From: Parablautia sp. Marseille-Q6255
GTDB lineage: Bacteria; Bacillota; Clostridia; Lachnospirales; Lachnospiraceae
Reading direction: 5' to 3'
DNA length: 64,000 nt
Assembly: GCF_951230155.1 (NCBI RefSeq)
Contig: NZ_CATNVD010000012.1
Span: forward strand, 1 to 64,000
Made by a program: the position numbers and the translations under genes. This document shows positions 35,778-45,013 of this stretch, in pieces (the stretch's first letter is position 1; each line of letters opens with the position of its first letter). The notes beneath the pieces are model-generated. The model searched no databases, was not told where the DNA came from, and was given only the letters and a program-made list of their open reading frames with translations.

Positions 35778-36154
35778 ACCCGCTCCTTTTCTTCAATGAA
35801 ACGCATCAGCTTCTGTTCTTCTTCCGATGTGAGCCTCTGGTTTCCGCTAAACGCCGCAATGAAATTCGCGAGTCTGCCTCCGTAGGATTCCTCCAGAATC
35901 TCTTTTGCACAAAGCTGCTGATAGCGGATCTCGTCCACCGTCGGTACATAAATGGATTTTGGCGATCTGTTCACCCGCTCAAGCAATCCTCTTTTGGTGA
36001 GACGCAGCAGATTTGTATTCAATGTCTGCTTGCTCCACTGTTTTCCCTTTTCCTCATTGAACCATGTAAGCAGCTGTGCAAAAGTATTGTTGTCGGGATG
36101 TTCCCATAAATATTGCATAATTTCCAATTCTGCTCCTGTTACCTTTACGCCCAT
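35774..36154 (-). CDS. BlaI/MecI-like transcriptional repressor
   Basis: A 126-residue winged-helix repressor: VTGAELEIMQYLWEHPDNNTFAQLLTWFNEEKGKQWSKQTLNTNLLRLTKRGLLE is the family's DNA-binding half, and the C-terminal helices serve dimerisation. It is the first gene of the pair with the BlaR1-like peptidase, whose cleavage of BlaI-type repressors is the established mode. No beta-lactamase gene is nearby, so the target genes are elsewhere or the pair controls itself. Confidence 0.92.
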   Translation of the reverse strand: MGVKVTGAELEIMQYLWEHPDNNTFAQLLTWFNEEKGKQWSKQTLNTNLLRLTKRGLLERVNRSPKSIYVPTVDEIRYQQLCAKEILEESYGGRLANFIAAFSGNQRLTSEEEQKLMRFIEEKERV

Positions 36155-36164
36155 ATTATCACCT

Positions 36165-36217
36165 CATGTACTATATTATTGTATTACTATTTTACCATTT
36201 TCTGACGTATGACACAA
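36165..36217 (-). promoter_or_regulatory. Promoter and possible operator of the BlaI/BlaR1 pair
   Basis: Minus-strand -35 TTGTGT (36212-36217), 17-bp spacer, -10 TAAAAT (36189-36194). Just downstream the AT-rich AGTAATACAATAATATAGTAC has loose two-fold symmetry and could be the repressor site. Confidence 0.5.
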
Positions 36218-36304
36218 CTGTCTTTTAAAAATGTTTGGAGTAATTCTTACTAACTAATTAAAATAACCATATTTCTTTTAATACCTGCGAATGAACAAAA
36301 ATAT

Positions 36305-36363
36305 ATATAAATATCCGGCAGCAGTCTAAATGAATATATTTTCAAACTACTACCGGATATTTT
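36305..36363 (-). terminator. Terminator of Rpn gene 1
   Basis: AATATCCGG/CCGGATATT stem with an inner TAGTAGT/GCAGTCT region. The same hairpin type follows Rpn gene 2. Confidence 0.65.
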
Positions 36364-36370
36364 CAGCGTA

Positions 36371-37378
36371 TCAGGCGTCACTTTCTTCTATATTAACTTC
36401 AAGCTTTTCTTCCCCGGATCCTCCCTCCATCCATCGGTGGACCGTGTCTTCTTTTAGCCATTGCTCAAGCACTGCTATATCCACTTCTGCTGCTTTGGCA
36501 ATCTGTTCAATGGAAAGCCCCATTTTTGTAAGACGCTGCGCCATACAGCGTTTGGCTTCTATTCGGCCTTCTGTACGACCTTCCTGTAAGCCCTCCTCTC
36601 TGGCCTCCTGCCTGTCATAATACCTTTCTTCCCATGCCTGCATATATTTCACTCCGATCTCTTCATCAGACCTTACCTGTCGCACGCGGTCATGTATCCT
36701 TCGGATACGGGCACTTTCTGTCTGTTCCACCACCGCATCTGTTGTATGCTCCAAATAATGCAGAAATTCTGTCAGTTCTTTTGACACCTCACTGTCATTC
36801 CTGCCACGCGTATTTAAGAACATTCTCACTGCGCCATCATCCAGTGAAAGATCCGGTACTTCCAGACACTTCGGCATAAAAGTATAACAATACTTTCCCA
36901 GGCCGAACAGATCAAACGTCATGATCATAATTAAATATGTCTGATTCAAACGGTTATAATCCAGAATGCCCGGTTCCAGCAAAGAAGTATCCAAAATCCC
37001 TTGGTAATAACGGCTACGTCTTACAAGATCACCTTTTCTCCGATTCTGCATCTCCGTATTATAGACAATTTCATCTTCATCTATCGAAAAAACATCCATA
37101 CGGATCGACCGCGCAAGCGGCGATATGCGCAGCTCTTTCTCTGACTGTATCTGCTGCAAAAGAGAAATATCTCTGCCCAGAATAATACTAAGTGCCTCCT
37201 GCTGTGTTGCCGCATCCTCCATCACTTCGTCAAATAGAAAACGGCTCGTAAGATTCAGTTCCCGCAACGGTATCATAGTCTTCTTTTGCTGCATTTCTTT
37301 TTTTGCAGATTTCTCTGCCGTACCATTTCCCGCTTTTGCTCTGGTTTCTGGTCTGACTTTTATTTTGTTCTTTACCAT
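36371..37378 (-). CDS. Rpn family PD-(D/E)XK nuclease 1
   Basis: A 335-residue Rpn/PDDEXK_2-type protein (recombination-promoting nuclease or putative transposase). After a basic N-terminus comes LNLTSRFLFDEVMEDAATQQEALSIIL, then MDVFSIDEDEIVYNTEMQNR, where D, E and Q form the nuclease core (about residues 105-123), and YQGILDTSLL. The C-terminal EGLQEGRTEGRIEAKR repeat region and a short helical tail are typical. AAGGAG precedes the ATG. The neighbouring gene is a clear paralogue. Confidence 0.9.
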   Translation of the reverse strand: MVKNKIKVRPETRAKAGNGTAEKSAKKEMQQKKTMIPLRELNLTSRFLFDEVMEDAATQQEALSIILGRDISLLQQIQSEKELRISPLARSIRMDVFSIDEDEIVYNTEMQNRRKGDLVRRSRYYQGILDTSLLEPGILDYNRLNQTYLIMIMTFDLFGLGKYCYTFMPKCLEVPDLSLDDGAVRMFLNTRGRNDSEVSKELTEFLHYLEHTTDAVVEQTESARIRRIHDRVRQVRSDEEIGVKYMQAWEERYYDRQEAREEGLQEGRTEGRIEAKRCMAQRLTKMGLSIEQIAKAAEVDIAVLEQWLKEDTVHRWMEGGSGEEKLEVNIEESDA

Positions 37379-37603
37379 ATGATTCTCCTTTATCTTATCA
37401 TATCAGGGGGAATTTGAGTAGATTTTGTAAGCTTTGAACATGAGATTCTAAAACTATTAATGAATTGTAAAAGAGTCTGATATCTCAAAAGAAATGTTGT
37501 GTGGTTCTCTCCTGATCCCTTTTCGAAACTACAGGACTGTTTTTATATTATATCACATTATTTTTTTGTATAGCAACATATTATTTATGTTTTATAGAGT
37601 TTG

Positions 37604-37663
37604 AAAACAAATATCCGGAGGCAGCCGAAACGAATATAGCTTCAAACTGCCGCCGGATATTTT
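37604..37663 (-). terminator. Terminator of Rpn gene 2
   Basis: AATATCCGG(A)GGCAG / CTGCCGCCGGATATT hairpin, closely similar to the one at 36305-36363. Confidence 0.7.
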
Positions 37664-37670
37664 GAGCGCA

Positions 37671-38609
37671 TCATATATCATCTTCAAGCTCTTCCTCTTC
37701 GCCTCCCCCAATCCATCGGCGAACCGTCTCCAGATCTGCCTCGGCAGCCCTGGCAATCTTCTCAAAAGGAACGCCCATATCTGCCAGATTGCGCGCCATA
37801 CTTCGTTTTGCATCTTCTGTAGCTTCCTGCCTGTCATAATACTTTTCTTCCCAAGCCTGCATATACTTCACCCCAATCTCTTCATTGGACCGCACCTTTT
37901 TCACGCGGTCATGTATTTTCCGAATGCGGCTGCTCTGCGTCTGTTTCGCTGCTGCATCTGTCGTATGCTCCAGATAATGCAGAAATTCTCTTAGTTCTTT
38001 TGATACTTCATCATCATTCGTTCCACGCGTATTCAGAAATATTCTCGTTGCCCCATCTTCAAGTATAAGCTCCGGCACTTCCACACACTTCGGAACAAAA
38101 GTATAACAATATTTCCCTAATCCGAACAGATCAAAAGTCATGATCATAATTAAATATGTCGGATTTAAAGAATTATAATTCGGTACGCCTGCCTCCAGAA
38201 GCGAAGTATCCAAAATCCCCTGATAATAACGGCTGCGCTTTATCAGATCGTCCTTCCGGCGATTCTGCATCTCCGTATTATAGACAACGCTCTCTTCATC
38301 CACGGCAAACACATCCATACGGATCGACCGTGCAAGCGGAGATACGCGCAGCTCTTTCTCCGACTGCCCCTGCCCTGCAAGAGTAATATCCCTGCCAAGA
38401 ATAATACTGAGCGCCTCCTGCTGTGTCGCAGCGTCTTCCATAACTTCGTCAAACAAAAAGCGGTTCGTCAGATTTAATTCTTTCAGCGGTGTCATGATTC
38501 GCTTTTGCGGCGCTGTTCTTTCTGAGTGTTTCTCTTGCACACTACCGACCGTTTTGCTTTTCGTTTTTGATCCAATTTTCACTTTGTTCTCTGTTTTGTC
38601 TTTTACCAT
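37671..38609 (-). CDS. Rpn family PD-(D/E)XK nuclease 2
   Basis: A 312-residue paralogue of the adjacent gene, with the same landmarks: LNLTNRFLFDEVMEDAATQQEALSIIL, MDVFAVDEESVVYNTEMQNR and YQGILDTSLL. It lacks the EGLQEGRTEG repeat near the C-terminus. The start at 38609 has AAGGAG upstream; the longer frame is not supported. The 437-bp gap to 39046 contains AT-rich sequence, some GC-rich inverted words and the rplL terminator, and no gene that I can support. Confidence 0.9.
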   Translation of the reverse strand: MVKDKTENKVKIGSKTKSKTVGSVQEKHSERTAPQKRIMTPLKELNLTNRFLFDEVMEDAATQQEALSIILGRDITLAGQGQSEKELRVSPLARSIRMDVFAVDEESVVYNTEMQNRRKDDLIKRSRYYQGILDTSLLEAGVPNYNSLNPTYLIMIMTFDLFGLGKYCYTFVPKCVEVPELILEDGATRIFLNTRGTNDDEVSKELREFLHYLEHTTDAAAKQTQSSRIRKIHDRVKKVRSNEEIGVKYMQAWEEKYYDRQEATEDAKRSMARNLADMGVPFEKIARAAEADLETVRRWIGGGEEEELEDDI

Positions 38610-38974
38610 ATGTTTCTCCTTCATTTTATCATATTTGCCCTGGATTGAACAGATTTTGCAAGAATTTTGAAGATGAGATTTAGATGTTCTGAGATGTAGA
38701 ATTTTTATCACTAAATAGTATGTTTCCTTTTAATTGTATCATATAATCTTATTTAATGCAACTTATTATTTATGTTTAATATAGGCAGCTACATGCTACG
38801 AGCCGTGCGAACTCGGAACCGCTGCGCGTTTCCTCGTACGCGGGCTGTCGCCCTATGAAAATAATAAAAGACACGCGTCCGGAAACATGTTTCCTTCACA
38901 TACGCAGACTGAGTGCACCGCGCCGACTCGCAAATGCTTCGCATTTTCTCGTGCGCGTTGCTCCTTCATAAAGT

Positions 38975-39014
38975 CAAAAAACCGGAGATTTCCGCTTGCG
39001 GAATCTCCGGTTTT
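38975..39014 (-). terminator. Terminator after rplL
   Basis: AACCGGAGATTCCGC/GCGGAATCTCCGGTT hairpin with A/T tails on both sides. It ends the rplJ-rplL transcript, with no rpoB beyond. Confidence 0.9.
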
Positions 39015-39046
39015 AATGACTTTACTCAGTCTGCTTATCGCATCGA

Positions 39047-39424
39047 TTATTTCAATGTAACCTTTGCGCCTTCTGCCTCGAGCTTTGTCTTCATCTCCTC
39101 AGCCTCTGCCTTGGAAGCGCCCTCTTTGATTACCTTCGGAGCGCCGTCTACTACTTCCTTAGCCTCTTTCAGACCAAGACCTGTAGCTTCACGTACAACC
39201 TTGATAACCTTAACCTTGTTCGGGCCTACCTCTGTAAGCTCTACGTCGAACTCGTCCTTCTCCTCTGCTGCTTCTGCTGCGCCAGCGCCTGCTGCTGCTA
39301 CTACAACGCCTGCTGCTGCAGATACACCAAATTCTTCCTCACAAGCCTTTACCAGCTCGTTCAGTTCAAGTACAGATAACTCTTTAATAGCTTCGATAAA
39401 TTCAGCTGTTGTCAACTTTGCCAT
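39047..39424 (-). CDS. rplL: Ribosomal protein L7/L12
   Basis: Stalk protein of the large subunit, 125 residues. The N-terminal dimer domain ([31 protein letters not shown]), an Ala/Gly-rich hinge and the C-terminal factor-binding domain ([39 protein letters not shown]) are complete. It follows rplJ by 72 nt and ends at a strong terminator. Confidence 0.98.
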   Translation of the reverse strand: MAKLTTAEFIEAIKELSVLELNELVKACEEEFGVSAAAGVVVAAAGAGAAEAAEEKDEFDVELTEVGPNKVKVIKVVREATGLGLKEAKEVVDGAPKVIKEGASKAEAEEMKTKLEAEGAKVTLK

Positions 39425-39496
39425 TTTATTTTCCTCCTGATTTAAATATTGTTTTTCTTTTTGATCTTAACTATCTCCGATCAGCCGATCCTGTAA

Positions 39497-39985
39497 TTAC
39501 TCAGCCTTTGCTTCTGCGATCTGATTAAGCACACGAGCGAGATTTGCAATCGGTGACTGGATGCTTCCAAGAAGTTTTCCAAGAAGCTCTTCTCTTGACG
39601 GAACGGCTGCAAGTGCTGCAACACCCTTCTCATCATAGTAGTTGCCCTCTACGATACCAGCGAGCATTTTCAGTGTCGGAGCAGTCTTTGCATATTTTGC
39701 AACGATTCTTGCCGGAGCCGTTGCATCGTCTTTGGAAATAGCGATAGCATTCGGTCCTTCCAGATGCTGCTTCAGCGGCTCACAGTCTGTACCTTCAAAA
39801 GCGAAGTTCATCATTGTGTTCTTATACACCTTGTAAGTAATACCAGCTTCTCTCAGCTCTTTACGAAGCGCTGTATCAGCTTCAACCGTAATACCACTGT
39901 AATGTACCAGAACAACTGACTGTGCGTCTTTGATGTTTTCTGAAATCTCTTCCACGATCGGTTTCTTCAGTTCAACTTTTGCCAT
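39497..39985 (-). CDS. rplJ: Ribosomal protein L10
   Basis: Stalk base protein that anchors L7/L12 dimers. The 162 residues begin AKVELKKPIVEEI, with VHYSGITVEADTALRKELREAGITYKVYKNT as the rRNA-binding part and a helical C-terminus for L7/L12. The ATG at 39985 has AAGGAGGTG upstream. The L10 leader RNA lies in front. Confidence 0.98.
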   Translation of the reverse strand: MAKVELKKPIVEEISENIKDAQSVVLVHYSGITVEADTALRKELREAGITYKVYKNTMMNFAFEGTDCEPLKQHLEGPNAIAISKDDATAPARIVAKYAKTAPTLKMLAGIVEGNYYDEKGVAALAAVPSREELLGKLLGSIQSPIANLARVLNQIAEAKAE

Positions 39986-40107
39986 GAAATGGTGCACCTC
40001 CTTATAGATTTAAGTGTACCGCCGGATAAGTAGGAAATTTCACCGGAACCTGCATCCCGGTCATCTTGATCTTATGGTATAGAAAAGTAAAAACTTTCCT
40101 TTACGAT

Positions 40108-40217
40108 AAAAAAGCCCTCTGCAAGACAGAGAGCTGTAAATTCTTCCTAAGAATCTCTTTTCTCCTCGGCAGGCGTTTTCTCCTTATACCTCTCGGCACC
40201 TGCTGTCTTCGGCAGTC
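40108..40217 (-). ncRNA. L10 leader with terminator
   Basis: On the minus strand the leader reads AAGACTGCCGAAGACAGCAGG, then GGTATAAGGAGAAAACGCC and TGCCGAGGAGAAAA, the wording of the ribosomal L10 leader that binds the L10(L12)4 complex. It ends in a hairpin AGCTCTCTGTC/GCAGAGGGCT with TTTTTT (about 40108-40135). This allows feedback control of rplJ-rplL. Confidence 0.88.
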
Positions 40218-40223
40218 TTTGAA

Positions 40224-40252
40224 ACTATAGCATATGATACCGCATCCGTCAA
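40224..40252 (-). promoter_or_regulatory. Promoter of rplJ-rplL
   Basis: Minus-strand -35 TTGACG (40247-40252), 17-bp spacer, -10 TATAGT (40224-40229), directly before the L10 leader. Confidence 0.8.
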
Positions 40253-40329
40253 GTACCCAGCCTGATTTTTTCTCTGTTTTTCGCAGTTTTTTCATACCGG
40301 GGCAAAAAATGAGCGTGTTTTCCGCTTCT

Positions 40330-42162
40330 TTACTGCTCCTCGAATACCTGCATCGCCGACTCTTCTTCAAACTGTTTGTAATACAGATCACGGTAATACC
40401 CCTTCTGCGCCAGCAACTCTTTGTGTGTACCACGTTCTACGATCCTGCCGTCCTTCACAACGAGGATCAGATCTGCATTTCGTATCGTAGAAAGCCGGTG
40501 CGCGATCACAAATGAGGTATGCCCCTTCAAAAGGGTCTGCGTCGCCTGCTGTATCAGCTGCTCTGTCGCCGTGTCAATGGAGGAGGTTGCCTCATCCAGA
40601 ACGAAGATCGCCGGATCTGCCAGGATCGCACGTGCAAAGGAGATCAACTGTTTTTCTCCGGTTGAGAGACGTCCGCCGCTCTCTCCTACATCGCTGTCGT
40701 AACCCTTTTCGAGCTTGTTTACAACAAGGTCCGCAGAGACCCTCTTTGCCGCCGCTTCGATCTCTTCGTCTGTCGCATCCAGCCTGCCGTAACGGATATT
40801 CTCACGGACCGTCCCTGAGAACAGGTGCGGATTCTGAAGCACATACCCGATCTGACTGTGCAGCCAGAGCTGGGAACGTTCGCGGTAATCCACGCCATCA
40901 ATCAGGATGCGCCCTTTTGTCGGCTCGAAAAACCGCCCTGCAAGGTTTACAAGTGTTGATTTTCCCGCTCCCGTCTCTCCGACGATCGCGACATTCATCC
41001 CGGCTGGCACGTGCAGGTTAAAATGCTCGAGCACGTACTCTTTTCCATCCGGATACCGAAAAGATACATCTTCAAAATCAATCTCGCCCTTTATTTTCTC
41101 CCAGTTTTCCTTTTTCGGATGGAAATTGTCTCCGTATGTCTCGACTACATCCGGACGGTCTGTGACATTTGGCTTTTGCGCGAGCAGATCCATCACTCGC
41201 TCGATATTTGCCTGGCAGGAGATCAGATCTGCCAGAAGCCTTGCGAGCTGCTGGATCGGTTCGAAGATAACAAGCGCATACGAAATGAACACAGAGAGCA
41301 TGCCGAGCTGCATCAGCTCCTCCTGTACCATGTAGCCGCCTTTTGCCAGCACAAGCGCCGCTGCCACCGAGCTGAAAAACAGGATCAGCGGAATATAGAG
41401 CGCATTGAGCTTTGCGGCATGGCTTGCGGCGTGGTTCATGCTTCCTGCCAGCTTAAAGAATGACCGCTCATTGTCTGCCTCGATGACCATGCTCTTTGAA
41501 GTGCGCACGCCCGTAATCCCTTCGTTGTAAGCACTCGTGATCTGAGAATTGAGCTTTCGCACCTTTCGGTTCCAGTTCAGGATCCTGTTCTGAAAAAATA
41601 CAGTGATTACTGCAATACACGGCACGATCAGCAAAAGCATCCATGCAAGCGCCGCATTTAGTGCGAACATAATCCCGAACACTCCGACAATGTAGATCAA
41701 CGCCCAGAACATGTCCACCAGTCCCCAGGCGATCATCCCCGCAATCTTGAGCGTATCGCTCATCACACGCGCGTGGATATAGCCGACCGGAGTCGTATTA
41801 TAATAAGAAAAGGACAGCGTCTGCAGATGTTCAAACTGTGCCCATTTGAGGTCCTTTCCGATATTCATCTCGATCACCGTCGCCGCGCGCACAGAAATAT
41901 ACACACTGACTGTCTGCAGCACGATAACTGCCGCATATACCGCCGCAAAGGCGCCGATCCCTTCCAGGGTATCCGGCACGATAAAATGGTCGATCGCATA
42001 GCTCTGAAAAAGCGGCACAAGAATATCCACACCAGCCAGCAGAATATTCAAGGTGAGTGTGATCACAAAAAACTTCCGGTATGGTCTGAAAAAGGGCAGA
42101 AGCTTTGCCCATATCTTCAGTTGAAATGGTTTATTATAGTCCTGTTCCTCATAAGCTGCCAT
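40330..42162 (-). CDS. Heterodimeric ABC exporter, subunit with variant signature
   Basis: A 610-residue half transporter: six membrane helices (about residues 25-320) and a C-terminal ATPase. Walker A is GETGAGKST and Walker B FVLDEATSSID with an intact glutamate, but the signature is LSTGEKQ instead of LSGGQ. Its partner has the reverse pattern, as in BmrCD/LmrCD-type heterodimers with one degenerate ATP site. Substrate is unknown, probably lipid or drug. The start was set 11 nt after GGGAGG; it overlaps the partner gene by 14 bp. Confidence 0.9.
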   Translation of the reverse strand: MAAYEEQDYNKPFQLKIWAKLLPFFRPYRKFFVITLTLNILLAGVDILVPLFQSYAIDHFIVPDTLEGIGAFAAVYAAVIVLQTVSVYISVRAATVIEMNIGKDLKWAQFEHLQTLSFSYYNTTPVGYIHARVMSDTLKIAGMIAWGLVDMFWALIYIVGVFGIMFALNAALAWMLLLIVPCIAVITVFFQNRILNWNRKVRKLNSQITSAYNEGITGVRTSKSMVIEADNERSFFKLAGSMNHAASHAAKLNALYIPLILFFSSVAAALVLAKGGYMVQEELMQLGMLSVFISYALVIFEPIQQLARLLADLISCQANIERVMDLLAQKPNVTDRPDVVETYGDNFHPKKENWEKIKGEIDFEDVSFRYPDGKEYVLEHFNLHVPAGMNVAIVGETGAGKSTLVNLAGRFFEPTKGRILIDGVDYRERSQLWLHSQIGYVLQNPHLFSGTVRENIRYGRLDATDEEIEAAAKRVSADLVVNKLEKGYDSDVGESGGRLSTGEKQLISFARAILADPAIFVLDEATSSIDTATEQLIQQATQTLLKGHTSFVIAHRLSTIRNADLILVVKDGRIVERGTHKELLAQKGYYRDLYYKQFEEESAMQVFEEQ

Positions 42163-43984
42163 TTTTCTGCGCCACCTCCCTTCTGTCATCATGGCTCATC
42201 TGGATATCATAAATGCGCCTGTAGATCCCATCCTGCGCAGTCAGCTGCGCATGCGTCCCCAGCTGTGCGATCCGTCCGCCGGAGAGTACCATGATCTGTG
42301 ATGCCCCCATCAGTGTCGTAATGCGATGCGAGATCAGGATCACGGTAGCATTTTGCATATGTTCTTTAAGCGCTCTGCGGATCAGAGAATCTGTCTCCGA
42401 GTCCACTGCTGACAGTGAATCATCAAATACAAGGATCGGAGCCTTCTGCAAAAGCATTCTGGCGATCGCAACTCTTTGTCTTTGTCCTCCCGAAAGTGTC
42501 ACGCCCCGCTCTCCGACAAGCGTATCATAGCCATCTGCAAAACCCATGATCGCATCATCGACACAGGCGATTCGGGCTGCCTGGCGAATCTCCTCCATTG
42601 TTGCATCCGGGCGTGATGCCGCGATATTTTCCCCGATCGTTCTGGAATATAAAAATGGCTCCTGCAGGACGAATCCGATATTCCTGCGCAGCTGCTCAAG
42701 CGGAATGTCACGGATATCACGTCCTCCGATACGGATGCTTCCAGCTTTGTCTCCCAGCTCATAAAACCTGGTCAAAAGCTGTACGATCGTGGATTTTCCG
42801 CTTCCTGTTCCTCCCAGGATACCAAACGTCGTCCCTTCGGGGATTGTAAAATCAATATCAGAAAGTACTTTCTGACTGTCTCCGTAGCCAAAATCTACAT
42901 GTGAAAATACGATATCACCGGCAAGCTGCTCCCTCTTCGTGCTTCTGCCATCGTTGCCGCCGGCATCCGTCTCTTTCGTTTCGGCATATGCTTCTTCTGA
43001 AGCGCTCAAAATGTAATTTACACGCTCAAAGGACACTCCTGCCTTACTCATGTCAGACAAGATCCTCCCCAGTCCACGGATCGGCCACACCAGCGTTGTA
43101 TTATAGGAGGCAAATGCTACGAATTCTCCGACTGAGATATTCCCATGCACCGCCTCGACTGCACCGAGTACGATGACGGTAACCACCTGCAGCCCGGTGA
43201 TCAGGTCCCCCACTCCCCAGTAAAGACCGGAAAGCGTACCCAGCCGGATCCAGAGCTTTGCAAAAATGTCATTCTTTTCCCGGAAGCGGTCCATCTCAAA
43301 CTTTTCTCTGCCAAATGCCCGGACAACACGCACTCCTGTCGCATTTTCCTGCACAACCGTCGACAGCTCTCCCTCCGCTTCATCTGCATACTGGAATCTT
43401 CTGGCGATCATCCGGTAAAATACTGCCGAATATATGACCACTGCCGGGACAAACAGCAGTACGACAAGCGACAGCTTTACGTTCATAGACAGCATCACCA
43501 CAAAGGACACTGCGACAAGGAATGTCGTACGGAATACCTCCAGCAGCTGTGTCACAACAAAGTTGCGGATGACTTCTACATCTGAGGTACAGCGCTGGAT
43601 AATGTCTCCGGTCTGATTTTTGTCATGCCAGCTCATCGGCAGCTTCTGCACGTGAGAAAACAGCGCATTCCTGAGATTCTGCGCAAAATTTTCTCCCGCC
43701 TTTGCTGTGTCATATTTACACACAAACATGGAGATACCAGACAACAGCTCTACCGCGATAAGGGCGAGCGCAATTGCCCACAGATGTTTTGACAGGTAGG
43801 GGTATCCTCCCCCGCCGAGCACCTCGTCAATCGTAAAGCGAAAAATCTGCGGGGTCAGGGAATTGAGCACCGTCATTAAAAAAGAAGCTGTAACAGCCGC
43901 TGCAAAATAGCGCTTTGCCCCCGTGAAAAACCGGGCAATAAGCTGTATTTTTCTATACTTCGTGTTCTTATCTCTTTCCTGCAT
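42149..43984 (-). CDS. Heterodimeric ABC exporter, subunit with variant Walker B
   Basis: A 611-residue half transporter with six membrane helices and an ATPase domain. Walker A is GGTGSGKST and the signature is LSGGQRQR, but the Walker B catalytic glutamate is Asp (VFDDSLSAVD), which makes its own ATP site weak. Together with the next gene this gives one active and one degenerate site. GAGG lies 8 nt before the ATG. It starts only 77 nt after rplA, behind a terminator, so read-through from the rplKA transcript may drive it. Confidence 0.9.
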   Translation of the reverse strand: MQERDKNTKYRKIQLIARFFTGAKRYFAAAVTASFLMTVLNSLTPQIFRFTIDEVLGGGGYPYLSKHLWAIALALIAVELLSGISMFVCKYDTAKAGENFAQNLRNALFSHVQKLPMSWHDKNQTGDIIQRCTSDVEVIRNFVVTQLLEVFRTTFLVAVSFVVMLSMNVKLSLVVLLFVPAVVIYSAVFYRMIARRFQYADEAEGELSTVVQENATGVRVVRAFGREKFEMDRFREKNDIFAKLWIRLGTLSGLYWGVGDLITGLQVVTVIVLGAVEAVHGNISVGEFVAFASYNTTLVWPIRGLGRILSDMSKAGVSFERVNYILSASEEAYAETKETDAGGNDGRSTKREQLAGDIVFSHVDFGYGDSQKVLSDIDFTIPEGTTFGILGGTGSGKSTIVQLLTRFYELGDKAGSIRIGGRDIRDIPLEQLRRNIGFVLQEPFLYSRTIGENIAASRPDATMEEIRQAARIACVDDAIMGFADGYDTLVGERGVTLSGGQRQRVAIARMLLQKAPILVFDDSLSAVDSETDSLIRRALKEHMQNATVILISHRITTLMGASQIMVLSGGRIAQLGTHAQLTAQDGIYRRIYDIQMSHDDRREVAQKNGSL

Positions 43985-44012
43985 CTTCAATATCCTCAAA
44001 ATAAAAATGAGC

Positions 44013-44045
44013 AAAAAATCCCCGAAGCGCGTACCTTCGGGGATT
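44013..44045 (-). terminator. Terminator after rplA
   Basis: ATCCCCGAAG/CTTCGGGGAT hairpin followed by TTTTTT on the minus strand, between rplA and the ABC exporter genes. Confidence 0.9.
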
Positions 44046-44061
44046 CTTGTTCTGCAATTTA

Positions 44062-44754
44062 TTATGCAAGCTTTGTCGGGTTAAGCTTTACGCCAGGTCC
44101 CATTGTCGGTGCGATTGTCACACTTCTGAGATACTGACCCTTAAGCGCTGACGGTCTTGCCTTGTTGATTGCTTCAATAAGCGTCTGGAAGTTGTCCGTT
44201 AACTGCTCCTCTGTGAAAGAAGCCTTACCAATTGGCACGTGGATAATGTTTGTCTTGTCCAATCTGTATTCAATCTTACCAGCCTTAATGTCATTGACAG
44301 CCTTTGTTACGTCCATTGTAACTGTACCAGCCTTCGGGTTCGGCATAAGTCCCTTCGGTCCAAGGATACGTCCCAGACGACCTACAACACCCATCATATC
44401 CGGTGTAGCTACCACTACGTCAAAATCAAGCCATCCCTCGTTCTGGATCTTCGGGATCAGTTCTTCAGCGCCTACGTACTCTGCGCCTGCTGCAAGAGCC
44501 TCGTCAGCCTTTGCATTCTTAGCGAATACAAGGACACGAACCTTCTTACCTGTTCCGTGCGGAAGTACTACCGCACCACGGATCTGCTGATCTGCATGAC
44601 GTCCATCACAGCCTGTTCTGATATGAACTTCGATTGTCTCATCAAATTTTGCTACTGCTGACTTTTTAGCCAGTGCAATAGCCTCATTTACATCGTAGAG
44701 AGCTGCGCGGTCGATCGCCTTTGCAGCCTCTGCGTATTTCTTTCCTCTTTTCAT
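44062..44754 (-). CDS. rplA: Ribosomal protein L1
   Basis: rRNA-binding protein of the L1 stalk, 230 residues, often also a translational repressor of its own operon. [50 protein letters not shown] and the C-terminal [17 protein letters not shown] are all present. AGGAGG precedes the ATG. A 259-bp spacer with a tandem repeat separates it from rplK. Confidence 0.98.
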   Translation of the reverse strand: MKRGKKYAEAAKAIDRAALYDVNEAIALAKKSAVAKFDETIEVHIRTGCDGRHADQQIRGAVVLPHGTGKKVRVLVFAKNAKADEALAAGAEYVGAEELIPKIQNEGWLDFDVVVATPDMMGVVGRLGRILGPKGLMPNPKAGTVTMDVTKAVNDIKAGKIEYRLDKTNIIHVPIGKASFTEEQLTDNFQTLIEAINKARPSALKGQYLRSVTIAPTMGPGVKLNPTKLA

Positions 44755-44830
44755 ATTAAATAACCTCCTGGTGGTATTTGCGGGGATTGCCCTCCCACTT
44801 GTTGTTCCTGCGTTTACAAAATCTGGGGTA

Positions 44831-44912
44831 TTCGCTCAACGATAGTCTGGACGCTGAACGGGTATGTTCGCTCAACATTGGTCCGGACGTTGAACGGGTA
44901 TGTTCGCTCAAC
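44831..44912. repeat. Tandem 36-bp repeat between rplK and rplA
   Basis: Two 36-bp units (44831-44866 and 44867-44902) that both start TTCGCTCAAC and end TGAACGGGTATG, followed by 10 bp of a third. The units differ at about five positions. Each contains TTGAGCGAAC/GTTCAAC-like complementary words, so RNA hairpins are possible in the rplK-rplA transcript. The following 44913-45000 is a GC-rich palindromic stretch (GTTCGCGAACGACGTTCGC). Confidence 0.8.
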
Positions 44913-45013
44913 TAAGCTCTCGCTCGCTTTGCTTGCGCTCGCTAAGGTTCGCGAACGACGTTCGCACTAAACTCAAACTGCGCTTACAGCTTGTTTTCGT
45001 TAAGTGCTCACAG

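Noticed and set aside
36371-38609. Treating the two Rpn genes as a composite transposon
   Set aside because: They lack inverted repeats or target duplications; only the terminators are shared.
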